Shown here: piece after piece, positions 53,501 through 61,624 of the stretch | How the letters are laid out: every line of letters begins with the position of its first letter | Numbering within the stretch: position 1 is the stretch's first letter | Source of the DNA: Phyllobacterium myrsinacearum | GTDB lineage: Bacteria; Pseudomonadota; Alphaproteobacteria; Rhizobiales; Rhizobiaceae | NCBI RefSeq assembly: GCF_014138285.1 | Contig: NZ_JACGXN010000003.1 | Span: 124,001 to 188,000 of the forward strand | Length of the DNA: 64,000 nucleotides | Direction of reading: 5' to 3' | The notes under the pieces: generated by a model | What the model saw: only the letters and a program-made list of their open reading frames with translations | Databases searched by the model: none | What the model was told of the DNA's origin: nothing | Program-made: the position numbers and the translations under genes

Positions 53501-54237
53501 GAATTCTGTTTGCAGGGCCAAGTTTATCCGGAACGGAATTCGTGCCTGTGCGCACCGACGAAGATCGCATACTCGCACATCATGCATTAACGTGCCGGGG
53601 GCCTGCACGATGTGGAGACATCACCCGTGCCGTGGATGAAGGATACCGCGTTGTCGGCCTCATCGATGGACGATTTGAAGACGTCGCAGCGGTTTGGCAT
53701 AAGGAAATACTTCATGCCCTTTCGCAAGGCGTAACTGTTTTTGGTGCCGCCAGTATGGGAGCCCTGCGTGCTGCCGAATGCCATCCATTTGGAATGATCG
53801 GTGTCGGAGAAGTATTTTCCCGTTATGCGTTTGGCGGATTGGAGGATGATGCAGCTGTCGCACAAGTTCATGCACCGGCTGAGTTTGGCTACATGGCGTT
53901 CTCGGAAGCCATGGTCACCGTAGACGCGACCCTTGATGCTGCACTGGCCCGGTCGGCAATCACGGCAGAGGAATATTCAATGTTCCGGATCAGAGCCAAC
54001 GCTATATTCTTCAAAGAGCGGAGTTGGGAACACATCTTTAATGCCGTTTCTTGCGATATTGACAATGCTGCTCAGCGGCTGAAACCTCATATCCGCAACA
54101 TCAAACGTGACGATGCGCTGGAAATGCTCGATGCCCTGCTGAAATACACACCACCGGATAAAGACAAACATGCAAAGCCAGACTTAACCGGATGGTTGTT
54201 CAATGAAACACAACAATGGCGGAAACTACGGGCGTAA
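53497..54237 (+). CDS. TfuA-family protein, YcaO partner
   Basis: 246 residues. TfuA signature segments are clear: GPSLSGTEF near the start, CRGPARCGDITRAVDEGYRVVG split over residues 33-54, GRFEDVAAVWHKEILHAL, GVTVFGAASMGALRAAEC and HPFGMIGVGEVF. The family name comes from trifolitoxin of Rhizobium; with YcaO it installs thioamides in methyl-coenzyme M reductase and in some RiPPs. ATG at 53497 overlaps the YcaO stop. No methanogen-type target occurs here, so a peptide substrate, such as the two small peptides, is the reasonable guess. Confidence 0.88.
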   Translation: MRILFAGPSLSGTEFVPVRTDEDRILAHHALTCRGPARCGDITRAVDEGYRVVGLIDGRFEDVAAVWHKEILHALSQGVTVFGAASMGALRAAECHPFGMIGVGEVFSRYAFGGLEDDAAVAQVHAPAEFGYMAFSEAMVTVDATLDAALARSAITAEEYSMFRIRANAIFFKERSWEHIFNAVSCDIDNAAQRLKPHIRNIKRDDALEMLDALLKYTPPDKDKHAKPDLTGWLFNETQQWRKLRA

Positions 54238-54443
54238 AAACCATCATTCCGGGGATTTTTTCAGCAAGCTATGCGAGCCGGCACCGGATCGGCCAAAGCA
54301 TAGTTCCCGCGATTGTGCGGTATCCGCCATCCCGAAGATCTGAAAATGCTCCTCGCCGACGTGCCATGGCTCTCTTTCCTTTGACACGGGATATAGGCTC
54401 ACCTATCAATCAGAAACCGTTTCAAGAAACTCGCGACTTAGCT

Positions 54444-55661
54444 ATGTCTCAGACACCATCACAGTCGTCTCGCCAGCCAGTGACGCAACAACGAAGTCAA
54501 AAGAACACTGTTTTGCCAACGCTTGATCTGCGCACGGGCAAACAGGAAGAGGAAACCCGCGAGCTTATTCGTAAAGACATAGAGGGTTACGGGCCTTATT
54601 CGAGCTCCGGCATCCCCTGGCTAAAGCCTCAAGGAGAATCTGTGCCTTGGAGGTTCACTGATGACCCCGGCAATGGCCGGACAGGTGGGATGTGTTACCC
54701 GCAAACATTGTCTCCGTATCAAACGAGCCAGCTTTCCGTCGATGCTGCCAAGAAGGACCTGCCTGCCGTAAAAGGTCCAGGCAACCCGCCAGAGACCGCG
54801 AAAGAAGCAACGCCCAGTTTCGCAAACGAGCTCCTGAAAAACTTCAAAGCCGAGATAAAGACGGATGCGAGAACCGAGGAAGAAAAAACCAGGACGACCA
54901 CGAAGGAATTTGGCCAAGCCGCCAACACGGATACCAAGCGTACAAACACGTATAAGGAAACCGGCAAGCCATTTGATGGCAAATATACGGTTGGCATGTC
55001 CTCCTCTGTCGGAAAAGATGGGGCTCTCTCCGAGGGCAAAGACGAAGACGGCTTTGCTCAAGGCTCCTACAAGGCCGGATTTGGCGAAGTTAAGGCTAGC
55101 AGCGGGCTAAATATTTCTGACGACTGGGCCGGTGGAAATGCCAATATTACCGGCAAGGTCGGAGCCTCGGCAGCGGTTGGCGTTTTCAAGGCAGATGGAT
55201 CTCTTGGGAAAGACGGATTGGCGCAGGTCAAGGGTGGCGTCGAAGCGTTGAGTGCCGAAGCGAAGGCAGAGGCCGGCCTTAAGATTGGCACATACAAGGG
55301 ATCACCTACTGCGACTCTGAGCGGAGAGATCGGTGCCTCGGCAACTCTCGTCGAGGGCAAGCTTGGAGGCGGGATAAGCATCACTCCGCGTCGCATATGG
55401 AGTCCCATCGTACATGCGTATAATGGCCTTGCCGACTGGGCTGAATGGGATAGCCGACTTGAAGAACTCGACAATAAGTTTGACTGGGGCTTCTTTGTCG
55501 AACTCAGTGGCAGTGCCGCTATCAGTGCCGAAGCAAGTGCAAAGGGAGAAGTCGGGGCGCTCGGAGACGGCAAAGTCGGGGCGCGCGGCAAATTGAAACT
55601 GGGGGCTGGCGTTGGTGCGGGCCTTGGCCTTGGCGGCGGCATCGTCATGCCGAAAAAATAA
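54444..55661 (+). CDS. Gly/Ala/Lys-rich repetitive protein, unknown function
   Basis: 405 residues from the ATG at 54444 (MSQTPSQSSRQPV); an in-frame reading from 54216 overlaps tfuA and its extra part looks like non-coding sequence. The N-terminal ~130 residues are Gln/Pro/Ser-rich; a middle charged part (EEEKTRTTTKEFGQ) leads to a C-terminal ~250 residues of repeated Gly/Ala/Lys strands (GKVGASAAVGVFKADGSLG, LSGEIGASATLVEGK) ending in a glycine-zipper-like stretch (GAGVGAGLGLGGGIV). No known domain was recognised. Position before a secreted DcrB-like gene and beside a convergent vgrG makes a secreted effector possible. The start has no good ribosome site. Confidence 0.55.
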   Translation: MSQTPSQSSRQPVTQQRSQKNTVLPTLDLRTGKQEEETRELIRKDIEGYGPYSSSGIPWLKPQGESVPWRFTDDPGNGRTGGMCYPQTLSPYQTSQLSVDAAKKDLPAVKGPGNPPETAKEATPSFANELLKNFKAEIKTDARTEEEKTRTTTKEFGQAANTDTKRTNTYKETGKPFDGKYTVGMSSSVGKDGALSEGKDEDGFAQGSYKAGFGEVKASSGLNISDDWAGGNANITGKVGASAAVGVFKADGSLGKDGLAQVKGGVEALSAEAKAEAGLKIGTYKGSPTATLSGEIGASATLVEGKLGGGISITPRRIWSPIVHAYNGLADWAEWDSRLEELDNKFDWGFFVELSGSAAISAEASAKGEVGALGDGKVGARGKLKLGAGVGAGLGLGGGIVMPKK

Positions 55662-55663
55662 AC

Positions 55664-56824
55664 ATGCAGCGCCGATTGTTTTTGCTGTCATCCTTTACCG
55701 CCCTGCTCATGGGGAGTGCAATGGCATATACGACTAAAGAACTGTTCTCCGTCCGGACCGATGAACCGGAAGGATTTGAACGCAAGGATCTGTCGGCTTT
55801 CGGGGGGAGCTTCGATTTTTCCGCCGTCGTCCATCACGACATGACGATCTGGCATTCTGACGGGCAACCGGAAGAGGGCGAAGCGTCTCTGCGGATATAT
55901 TTTCCCGAACGGCGCGATGAACTGATGATAGAGGGATATCGGTTCCAGTTTCCATCATTCGCTCAAGCTGTGCTGGCTGGCCACGGTTTTCTGGCAAATC
56001 GGGGATATGAAAAAATTATCCGCGATCTCGAGCGAAGCAACCATATTTTTTCCTTACTCGCCGCAGTCCAGACGGACGAGACCGGTGCATACAAAAAAAT
56101 GGCCAGGCTGGCTGCCATCTCTCAAGGCAAAGATGTCCTCATTCTTTATGCTGAACTCGACTACGATGATTATGAAAAATACGAACCGGTGCTCTCCCGG
56201 TTCTTTGGCACGATCACGATGAAAGATGACATTTCGCCCGCTGATGGCTTGCGCAGTGTGAACGCACCAAGTGGAGAGACATTTTTGATACCTGATGGAT
56301 GGGTCCTTTCAGAACCGGCGGGAGCAGCGGCCCCTATTAAGGACTACAAGCTCAATCTTGCTGCCGATCAGGAATACCCCAACATCGTTTTGCAGATCAG
56401 ACCGGGCGATATTGAAAAAGGCCGGGAAATCGGCACAACGATGGTCAAGGAGTTTACAGAGCAGATCGAAGCATCGGGCAAAGCTGATTTTGTTACAGAA
56501 GCAGAGATGCAAACGAAGAAGCGGAGCTCGGGCGAGACCTATGCTCATAGCTATGCCAGAGGGTGGGATGTCAGAGAGAGCAAAGTTCCGATGCTGACAC
56601 AGATTCTGGTTCAACAAAATAATTCGCCGAAATCCATCAGCATCATCACCTTTGACGGGTATGACTCTCTGCGCAAAGCTGGATCTTTTTCGCCAGAAGA
56701 TCACGATCAGCTGTACAAATACTGGGTAACAGGCGGCTCAGCTTTTGCGCTTGTACAATTGTCTTTGGCCGATGGAGTTGAATCGGTCAAAGCCGATCTG
56801 AGCGTGCGTGCCTTGGGCCACTAG
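55664..56824 (+). CDS. Secreted protein, DcrB/DUF1795-like
   Basis: 386 residues. A signal peptide (LFLLSSFTALLMGSAMA) is followed by a beta-rich N-terminal domain and a second half resembling the DcrB/DUF1795 fold (FLIPDGWVLSEPAGAAAP, YPNIVLQIRPGDIEKGREIG, TTMVKEFTEQIEASG). Proteins with this fold include periplasmic DcrB and the EagR chaperones of type VI effectors. It begins 2 bases after the previous gene, so they are translationally linked. Possible roles are immunity, chaperone or partner of the Gly/Ala-rich protein. The fold assignment is tentative. Confidence 0.55.
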   Translation: MQRRLFLLSSFTALLMGSAMAYTTKELFSVRTDEPEGFERKDLSAFGGSFDFSAVVHHDMTIWHSDGQPEEGEASLRIYFPERRDELMIEGYRFQFPSFAQAVLAGHGFLANRGYEKIIRDLERSNHIFSLLAAVQTDETGAYKKMARLAAISQGKDVLILYAELDYDDYEKYEPVLSRFFGTITMKDDISPADGLRSVNAPSGETFLIPDGWVLSEPAGAAAPIKDYKLNLAADQEYPNIVLQIRPGDIEKGREIGTTMVKEFTEQIEASGKADFVTEAEMQTKKRSSGETYAHSYARGWDVRESKVPMLTQILVQQNNSPKSISIITFDGYDSLRKAGSFSPEDHDQLYKYWVTGGSAFALVQLSLADGVESVKADLSVRALGH

Positions 56825-56853
56825 GTTCGCTGCCGGAAATGATCGTAGAATAT

Positions 56854-56884
56854 TTGACGGGCTTGCCCAAACCCGTCAATTTTC
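56854..56884. terminator. Hairpin terminator between convergent operons
   Basis: TTGACGGG (56854-56861) pairs with CCCGTCAA (56872-56879), followed by TTTTC on the plus strand. It ends the plus-strand operon and overlaps the vgrG stop codon (56876-56878), so it can serve both directions. Confidence 0.7.
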
Positions 56885-58957
56885 ATCGATCTTGTCGGCA
56901 TCGAACTTAATCCGTTTGCCCTTTATGACAATATCACCCTCTTTGGACATGGAAATCACGATGTGCTTTCCAACTCTTATGTTGAATTGCTCACCAACAT
57001 TGATGTTGTGAACCTTACCTATATCCGCATCATAGCGGCCGCGAACGATCAGGCTTTTTTTCTTTCCTACGGTTGTCTGCATAAGATTGCCTACGATCGT
57101 GGACTTTGCCACGCCAACAACTTCCGACGAGCCACCGTGTACAATCTCTGATTTGTTTTTCTCGATGAATATCTGATAGTTGCCCTTGGCAAAGTTAAAC
57201 GGATCGGGAATCCGCATGTCACTCATCAAGCTGCCCAGTTTTCCGAATATCGTACTTGTTCGCGACATCAGATAATCGGTAAGTTTGTTGCTGCCCACGG
57301 CTATGGAAACGTTGCCATGGATAACCTCTTCATGATCCCCGCCGACAAAAGCGACCTTGTCACGAACAATGTGTTCGTGCTGATCACGCTCCACGCGCTT
57401 TCTTCGGTCATTCAGAATTTCAAGGTTCATGTCCTTTTGCGCATGGATGTAGACTTCTTCCTTGCTCGCCTCGTCTTCGAAGCGCAACTCATTAAAGCCA
57501 TCACCCTTATGCGTGTTTGTCTTGAGCGTGGTTCTCGTCTTGTTGTCAGGCAGCTTATACGGCACTTTCGTGCTTGGATTGGGCACAATGCCTGTCACAA
57601 CCGGTCTGTCGGGATCGCCTTCGAGATAGGTAACCATGACTTCCATGCCGATGCGGGGAATGACCTGTGCACCAAAACCGCCGCCCGCCCAGGATTGCAT
57701 CACGCGGATCCAGCAGGTATCGGAACCATCCTTTTTGGCGCGGTTGCGCTGCCAGGGGAACCATACTTTGATCCGCCCATATTCGTCCGGATGGATTTCC
57801 TCGCCTGCCGGTCCGGCAACAATGGCAACCTGCGAGCCGTCAATGCGCGGATTGGCCGTGTGACGGTGCGGTGTCGCAGGCAGTCTGCTGGGCAGGGCAA
57901 TAAAGGAATTGGCATAGTCAAGCTTGCCGTCACCCGTTTCATAGGAGGAATCGACGATTTCGTGGACAATCGCCGTAACCACATACTCTTCATGCTGATG
58001 ATCCGCATGAGCAACCTCGTACGGCTTGAAGCGCCGGCCGGCCGCCAGGGTCCTGACCGTCGATGAACCTTCGATCTTCTCATGGTCCGCTTCAACCGCC
58101 TGCATGCGCAGCTTGGAGGCCTGATCATTGGACGTCTGATCCATTGCCTTGGACGGGTAGTGAAACAGCTCGTACTCGGCATTCTTCGGCAAGGAGACGA
58201 GAGAGGGCGTTGTTGCACCCTGCGGTCCCTGCGGCTTTTCAAAATTCCAGTCACCGCCAGCCCGTTTACCGGGTGTGAACGCATAATGGCGTGAGAACTG
58301 GCTGATGTGGTTGCGGTCGGTGGAGCCTGCGGCAAACCGGACTTCGGTTTCAGGCCCCTTGGTGTAACCGAAAGGATGGCTTGCCACATGCAGGGTGTGC
58401 TGGCCCTCTTCGTGCTCGAACCAGTAGAACAGGCCGTCTGCCTCCAGCCGCCGGGTGAGGTAAGCCAGATCTGTCTCGTTCCACTGGACAGAATAGTGCA
58501 CGGGAGCTGGCGGCGTCACCACGCCGCCGGTTACAGCGGCCTTGATGCCGTGTTCGCTCAAAAGTGTTTCCACGATCTGCAGCGCGGTCATGTCCATGAA
58601 AATACGGCAGTCCGAGCGCTGCGACAGCAACCACAATTGCGGACGGATGGTCAGGCTGTAGGATCGCAACCCGCGCGAAACCGGCGGGCCTTCCTTGAGC
58701 CCGGTAACGAGACCGTTCCACGGGCGTCGCTGGCCGTAGGCAATTTCCAGCGACAGGTCGACAAGCGTGCCGACGAGCTCTTCCGGCTTGACGTCAGTCC
58801 GCTTGGATTTGACGTCGACAATGATCTCGAAAAGGCCATTGATTTCCTCTCGAACATCCATCTTCTCGGCCAGAAGAACATCCGTTCCCAGCGCTGTAGA
58901 GATGCGAAGAATGCGGTCAGCTTGAATCAAGCCTGCGTCGGTAAAGTCAAATTCCAT
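56876..58957 (-). CDS. vgrG: Type VI secretion tip protein VgrG
   Basis: 693 residues. The gp27/gp5-like core is shown by LRISTALGTDVLLAEKMDVREE, ITSLPS-like turns, HADHQHEEYVVTAIVHEI, and the OB-fold region GPAGEEIHPDEYGRIKVWFPW, YLEGDPDRPVVTGIVPN and NELRFEDEASKEEVYIHAQKD split into parts. The C-terminal ~130 residues are a repetitive beta-strand extension (VGGDHEEVIHGNVSIAVGSN) with no obvious enzymatic domain. The GTG at 58963 is an alternative; ATG 58957 follows GAGGTGCGA. No other T6SS structural gene is in the window, so this is an orphan vgrG, facing two genes that may encode its cargo. Confidence 0.92.
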   Translation of the reverse strand: MEFDFTDAGLIQADRILRISTALGTDVLLAEKMDVREEINGLFEIIVDVKSKRTDVKPEELVGTLVDLSLEIAYGQRRPWNGLVTGLKEGPPVSRGLRSYSLTIRPQLWLLSQRSDCRIFMDMTALQIVETLLSEHGIKAAVTGGVVTPPAPVHYSVQWNETDLAYLTRRLEADGLFYWFEHEEGQHTLHVASHPFGYTKGPETEVRFAAGSTDRNHISQFSRHYAFTPGKRAGGDWNFEKPQGPQGATTPSLVSLPKNAEYELFHYPSKAMDQTSNDQASKLRMQAVEADHEKIEGSSTVRTLAAGRRFKPYEVAHADHQHEEYVVTAIVHEIVDSSYETGDGKLDYANSFIALPSRLPATPHRHTANPRIDGSQVAIVAGPAGEEIHPDEYGRIKVWFPWQRNRAKKDGSDTCWIRVMQSWAGGGFGAQVIPRIGMEVMVTYLEGDPDRPVVTGIVPNPSTKVPYKLPDNKTRTTLKTNTHKGDGFNELRFEDEASKEEVYIHAQKDMNLEILNDRRKRVERDQHEHIVRDKVAFVGGDHEEVIHGNVSIAVGSNKLTDYLMSRTSTIFGKLGSLMSDMRIPDPFNFAKGNYQIFIEKNKSEIVHGGSSEVVGVAKSTIVGNLMQTTVGKKKSLIVRGRYDADIGKVHNINVGEQFNIRVGKHIVISMSKEGDIVIKGKRIKFDADKIDEN

Positions 58958-59262
58958 TCGCACCTCACGCGCGTGCCAAGTCTAGATAAAATCATCTTGG
59001 GTTGCTTTTTAGTTTGTCCAGCAGGCTACGTCGAGAATAAATCTCCGTCTTATGGCAATTTGACAAATATCCCTCGTCTTTTGAAGCTTTATATAGAGTG
59101 GGTGTGCATAAGCGTCTTTAATTTAACGCAGATGTATCCACGATCTCTTGGGGGGCTTCTATTTGCATACACAGCGTGTTCAATGGTCACCTACTGCGTG
59201 GAGCTCAATGCGGCGTCTGGATTACCACTTCAAACTGAGATGCTCACGCAGAAGCCGCATCT
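58958..59262. other. Intergenic, promoter side of vgrG
   Basis: 305 bases between vgrG and the downstream end of the PQQ-type dehydrogenase gene, both on the minus strand. Part is AT-rich (TAGATAAAATCATCTTG). No gene or repeat is seen. It must contain the vgrG promoter. Confidence 0.6.
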
Positions 59263-60603
59263 CTATTTGGTCGTAGCAGGCGTCACCCGCCAAATCGTAT
59301 TCCCCACATCATCTGCAACAAGCAGTGCGCCCGATTTATCTATTGCAACGCCCACCGGTCGACCGGTTGCTTGGTCCCGATCATTGATAAATCCGGTTAG
59401 AATATCTTTCGGCGGACCATTGGGCTTTCCATTTTCAAAGGGAACGAAGATGACCTTATAGCCACTACGGGGTTTACGGTTCCAAGATCCGTGCTGGCCA
59501 ACAAATGCACCCTTTTGATACTCCGCGCCGAATAGCGCTCGCGTATTGAACGTCAACCCAAGCGACGCTGTGTGCGGTCCGAGTGCATAATCAGGCTTGA
59601 CAGCCTTCGCTACAAGCTCGGGGTTCTGTGGTTTGACACGGACATCGACATTCTGGCCATAATAGCTATAGGGCCAGCCGTAAAATGCGCCGTCTTTCAC
59701 CGTCGTCATATAATCCGGGACAAGATCACTGCCGATTTCATCCCGCTCGTTTACTGCCACCCAAAGATCGCCAGTATCTGGGTTCCAGGAAAGCCCATTG
59801 GGATTGCGCAAGCCGGACGCGAACACTCGTTCCTGTCCTGTCGCCAAATCAATCTCCAATACTGCAGCCCTGTTCTTCTCCGCATCAAGACCATTTTCTC
59901 CAACATTGCTGTTGGATCCAACCGTTGCATAGAGCTTTCTACCATCAGCACTGGCGATTACGTCTTTGGTCCAATGGTGGTTGATAGGGCCACCCGGCAA
60001 CGCGGCGATCTTCTCGGGAGCCGAGGTGATTTTAGTGTCGCCATCCTTGTAAGGAAACGCCACAATTCCATCAGTATTGGCCACATAGAGCTTGCCATTG
60101 GCCAACGTCATGCCGAAAGGAGAGTTCAGTCCTTCAATGAATGGTTCCTGGATCTCGGCCACCCCGTCGTTGTCGGCATCCCGCAACAGGGTGATACGAT
60201 TGGCATTTGTCGCCTTGGCTCCGGCCTGGTTCATTAAGAAGCCCATCACCCAGCCGCGAATACTGAATCCGGTCTCCTCCTTGGCTGGTCCATTGGTTTC
60301 GGCGATGAGAACGTCACCGTTTGGCAGGACATGAATCCAGCGTGGATGTTCGAGCCCTTTGGCCAAAGCATTGACCTTAAGTCCAACAGCAACCGTCGGG
60401 GTCGCTCCATCCGGCCATTGTGCTACTTTTGCGATGTTGACAGTCGGGATGGGCTTTGGATTTGGTGAAGGAAGCGCAGGATTTGGACCATAGCCCTCAC
60501 TTACGGGAACCGTCGCAGACTCTTGCGAATAGAAGTAAACACCCCCTGCTCCCAAACAACCGACGACAATCAACCCCAAGATACCAAGTGCCAGTTTTTT
60601 CAT
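59263..60603 (-). CDS. Membrane-anchored PQQ-dependent sugar dehydrogenase (sorbosone dehydrogenase-like)
   Basis: 446 residues with an N-terminal membrane anchor (about 1-25, ALGILGLIVVGCLGAGGVYF). The beta-propeller is that of PQQ-dependent soluble glucose/aldose and L-sorbosone dehydrogenases: GLEHPRWIHVLPNGDVLIAET, RDADNDGVAEIQEPF, GGPINHHWTKDVIASADG, LRNPNGLSWNPDTGDLWVAV, GQHGSWNRK and RPVGVAIDKSGALLVADD. It would oxidise an aldose in the periplasm using PQQ; pqq synthesis genes are not in the window. The substrate is not determined. It is the first gene reading left from a 450-base gap. Confidence 0.88.
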   Translation of the reverse strand: MKKLALGILGLIVVGCLGAGGVYFYSQESATVPVSEGYGPNPALPSPNPKPIPTVNIAKVAQWPDGATPTVAVGLKVNALAKGLEHPRWIHVLPNGDVLIAETNGPAKEETGFSIRGWVMGFLMNQAGAKATNANRITLLRDADNDGVAEIQEPFIEGLNSPFGMTLANGKLYVANTDGIVAFPYKDGDTKITSAPEKIAALPGGPINHHWTKDVIASADGRKLYATVGSNSNVGENGLDAEKNRAAVLEIDLATGQERVFASGLRNPNGLSWNPDTGDLWVAVNERDEIGSDLVPDYMTTVKDGAFYGWPYSYYGQNVDVRVKPQNPELVAKAVKPDYALGPHTASLGLTFNTRALFGAEYQKGAFVGQHGSWNRKPRSGYKVIFVPFENGKPNGPPKDILTGFINDRDQATGRPVGVAIDKSGALLVADDVGNTIWRVTPATTK

Positions 60604-60791
60604 GACAGGATCCTTTGCTGAAGAGTTATTGAGAGAGGTGATTCTTAAACACTATCTTGGTGATAACGACCAGCATCGCCACTTTCATGCAGCGCTAACT
60701 TGACCAGCAACGAGCAAACACAGAAATTGTTCCCAAAGCAGTAATTGCAGGGGGAAAGTCACTTTCAACGCCTCGAACTAAAAGACAGACC

Positions 60792-60944
60792 CTATCCGTC
60801 TATATTGAATACGTCAGGTTGGTGATCAGTCAGTACTGATGCCGCCTCATTGATGATTTTCGGCCATGCGCGCACTTGATCTGTAATTGCAGTTCCATTG
60901 GGAAATCCATCGCCTGCCCCGGATCCTATGAGCTTCAGTAACAT
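60792..60944 (-). pseudogene. Short MBL-fold (PqqB/PhnP-like) N-terminal remnant
   Basis: 50 residues on the minus strand, beginning MLLKLIGSGAGDGFPN and ending QPDVFNIDG before a stop. The opening resembles the first strand and loop of metallo-beta-lactamase-fold proteins such as PqqB or PhnP, and ASVLTD resembles the next strand, but the Cys-rich loop and the metal ligands are missing. It is likely a decayed fragment. It lies upstream of the PQQ dehydrogenase gene on the same strand. Remaining bases 60604-60791 and 60945-61053 show no gene. Confidence 0.35.
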
Positions 60945-61053
60945 TGCCGTTCTGAAAGCAAAAGTTTGATCATATGCGGGACAGCGTGATGAACCATTCA
61001 TTCACAATTGAGTTACGTATGAAAAGCGCTGACAACGTCAAAGGAACCCGGAC

Positions 61054-61509
61054 ATGCCTGAAACACGCTTCGAGACCGATATAAACAGATACATGCGAAC
61101 ACCAACTGGCTATCTGATGGTTTTGCGCCAAGGCGACGACCTGTTCGAACAACTGGAAATACTGATGGAGCGGGAGAGTATTCCTTCAGCAAGCCTGACT
61201 GGTTTTGGTTTCGCTGGAACGGTGACGTTCGGGTTTTTCGACTTTGACAAGAAACAATATAACCCCGGCACATTCGAGAATTTGGAGTTGGTCAGCATGA
61301 CCGGAACTCTTGGATGGAAGGACGGTACACCGTCCATCCATGCTCACGGCGTTGCCGGCAACAGTACCTTTTCAACAGTGGGCGGGCATATGCTGGCACT
61401 TGAGGTCGGTACGGGTTCTCTGGAGATCACCATCACAGTGCATCCGAACAGGCTGGAGCGCGCAATGGACCCAAGCATAGGGGCAAACATCCTCTCTCTG
61501 GGCTGTTAG
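61054..61509 (+). CDS. PPC/DUF296 domain protein
   Basis: 151 residues. The PPC (plants and prokaryotes conserved) domain: RYMRTPTGYLMVLRQGDDLFEQL, SASLTGFGFAGTVTFGFFDF, the HAHGVAGNSTFSTVGGHML segment containing the conserved His residues, and VGTGSLEITI. It forms trimers in known structures; functions vary from DNA binding to unknown. ATG at 61054 follows AAAGGAACCCGGAC. It is 115 bases before the lyase-like gene and may be co-transcribed with it. Confidence 0.85.
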   Translation: MPETRFETDINRYMRTPTGYLMVLRQGDDLFEQLEILMERESIPSASLTGFGFAGTVTFGFFDFDKKQYNPGTFENLELVSMTGTLGWKDGTPSIHAHGVAGNSTFSTVGGHMLALEVGTGSLEITITVHPNRLERAMDPSIGANILSLGC

Positions 61510-61624
61510 CAACGACGGAGAATAGTCCGCTCGTTCAAACCGAAGGAGGTTGTATCAGCGCAAGTCATCCGTTTGAATGTGAGGCCTAACGCCATAATTT
61601 TTATTTAAATCTTGGGAGGACACC

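Noticed and set aside
54216-54443. N-terminal extension of the Gly-rich protein starting inside tfuA
   Set aside because: The extra residues are Arg/Ser/Pro-rich, overlap tfuA out of frame, and lack a ribosome site; 54444 was used.
57317-58066. 249-codon plus-strand frame opposite vgrG
   Set aside because: Shadow of vgrG; no motif or ribosome site.
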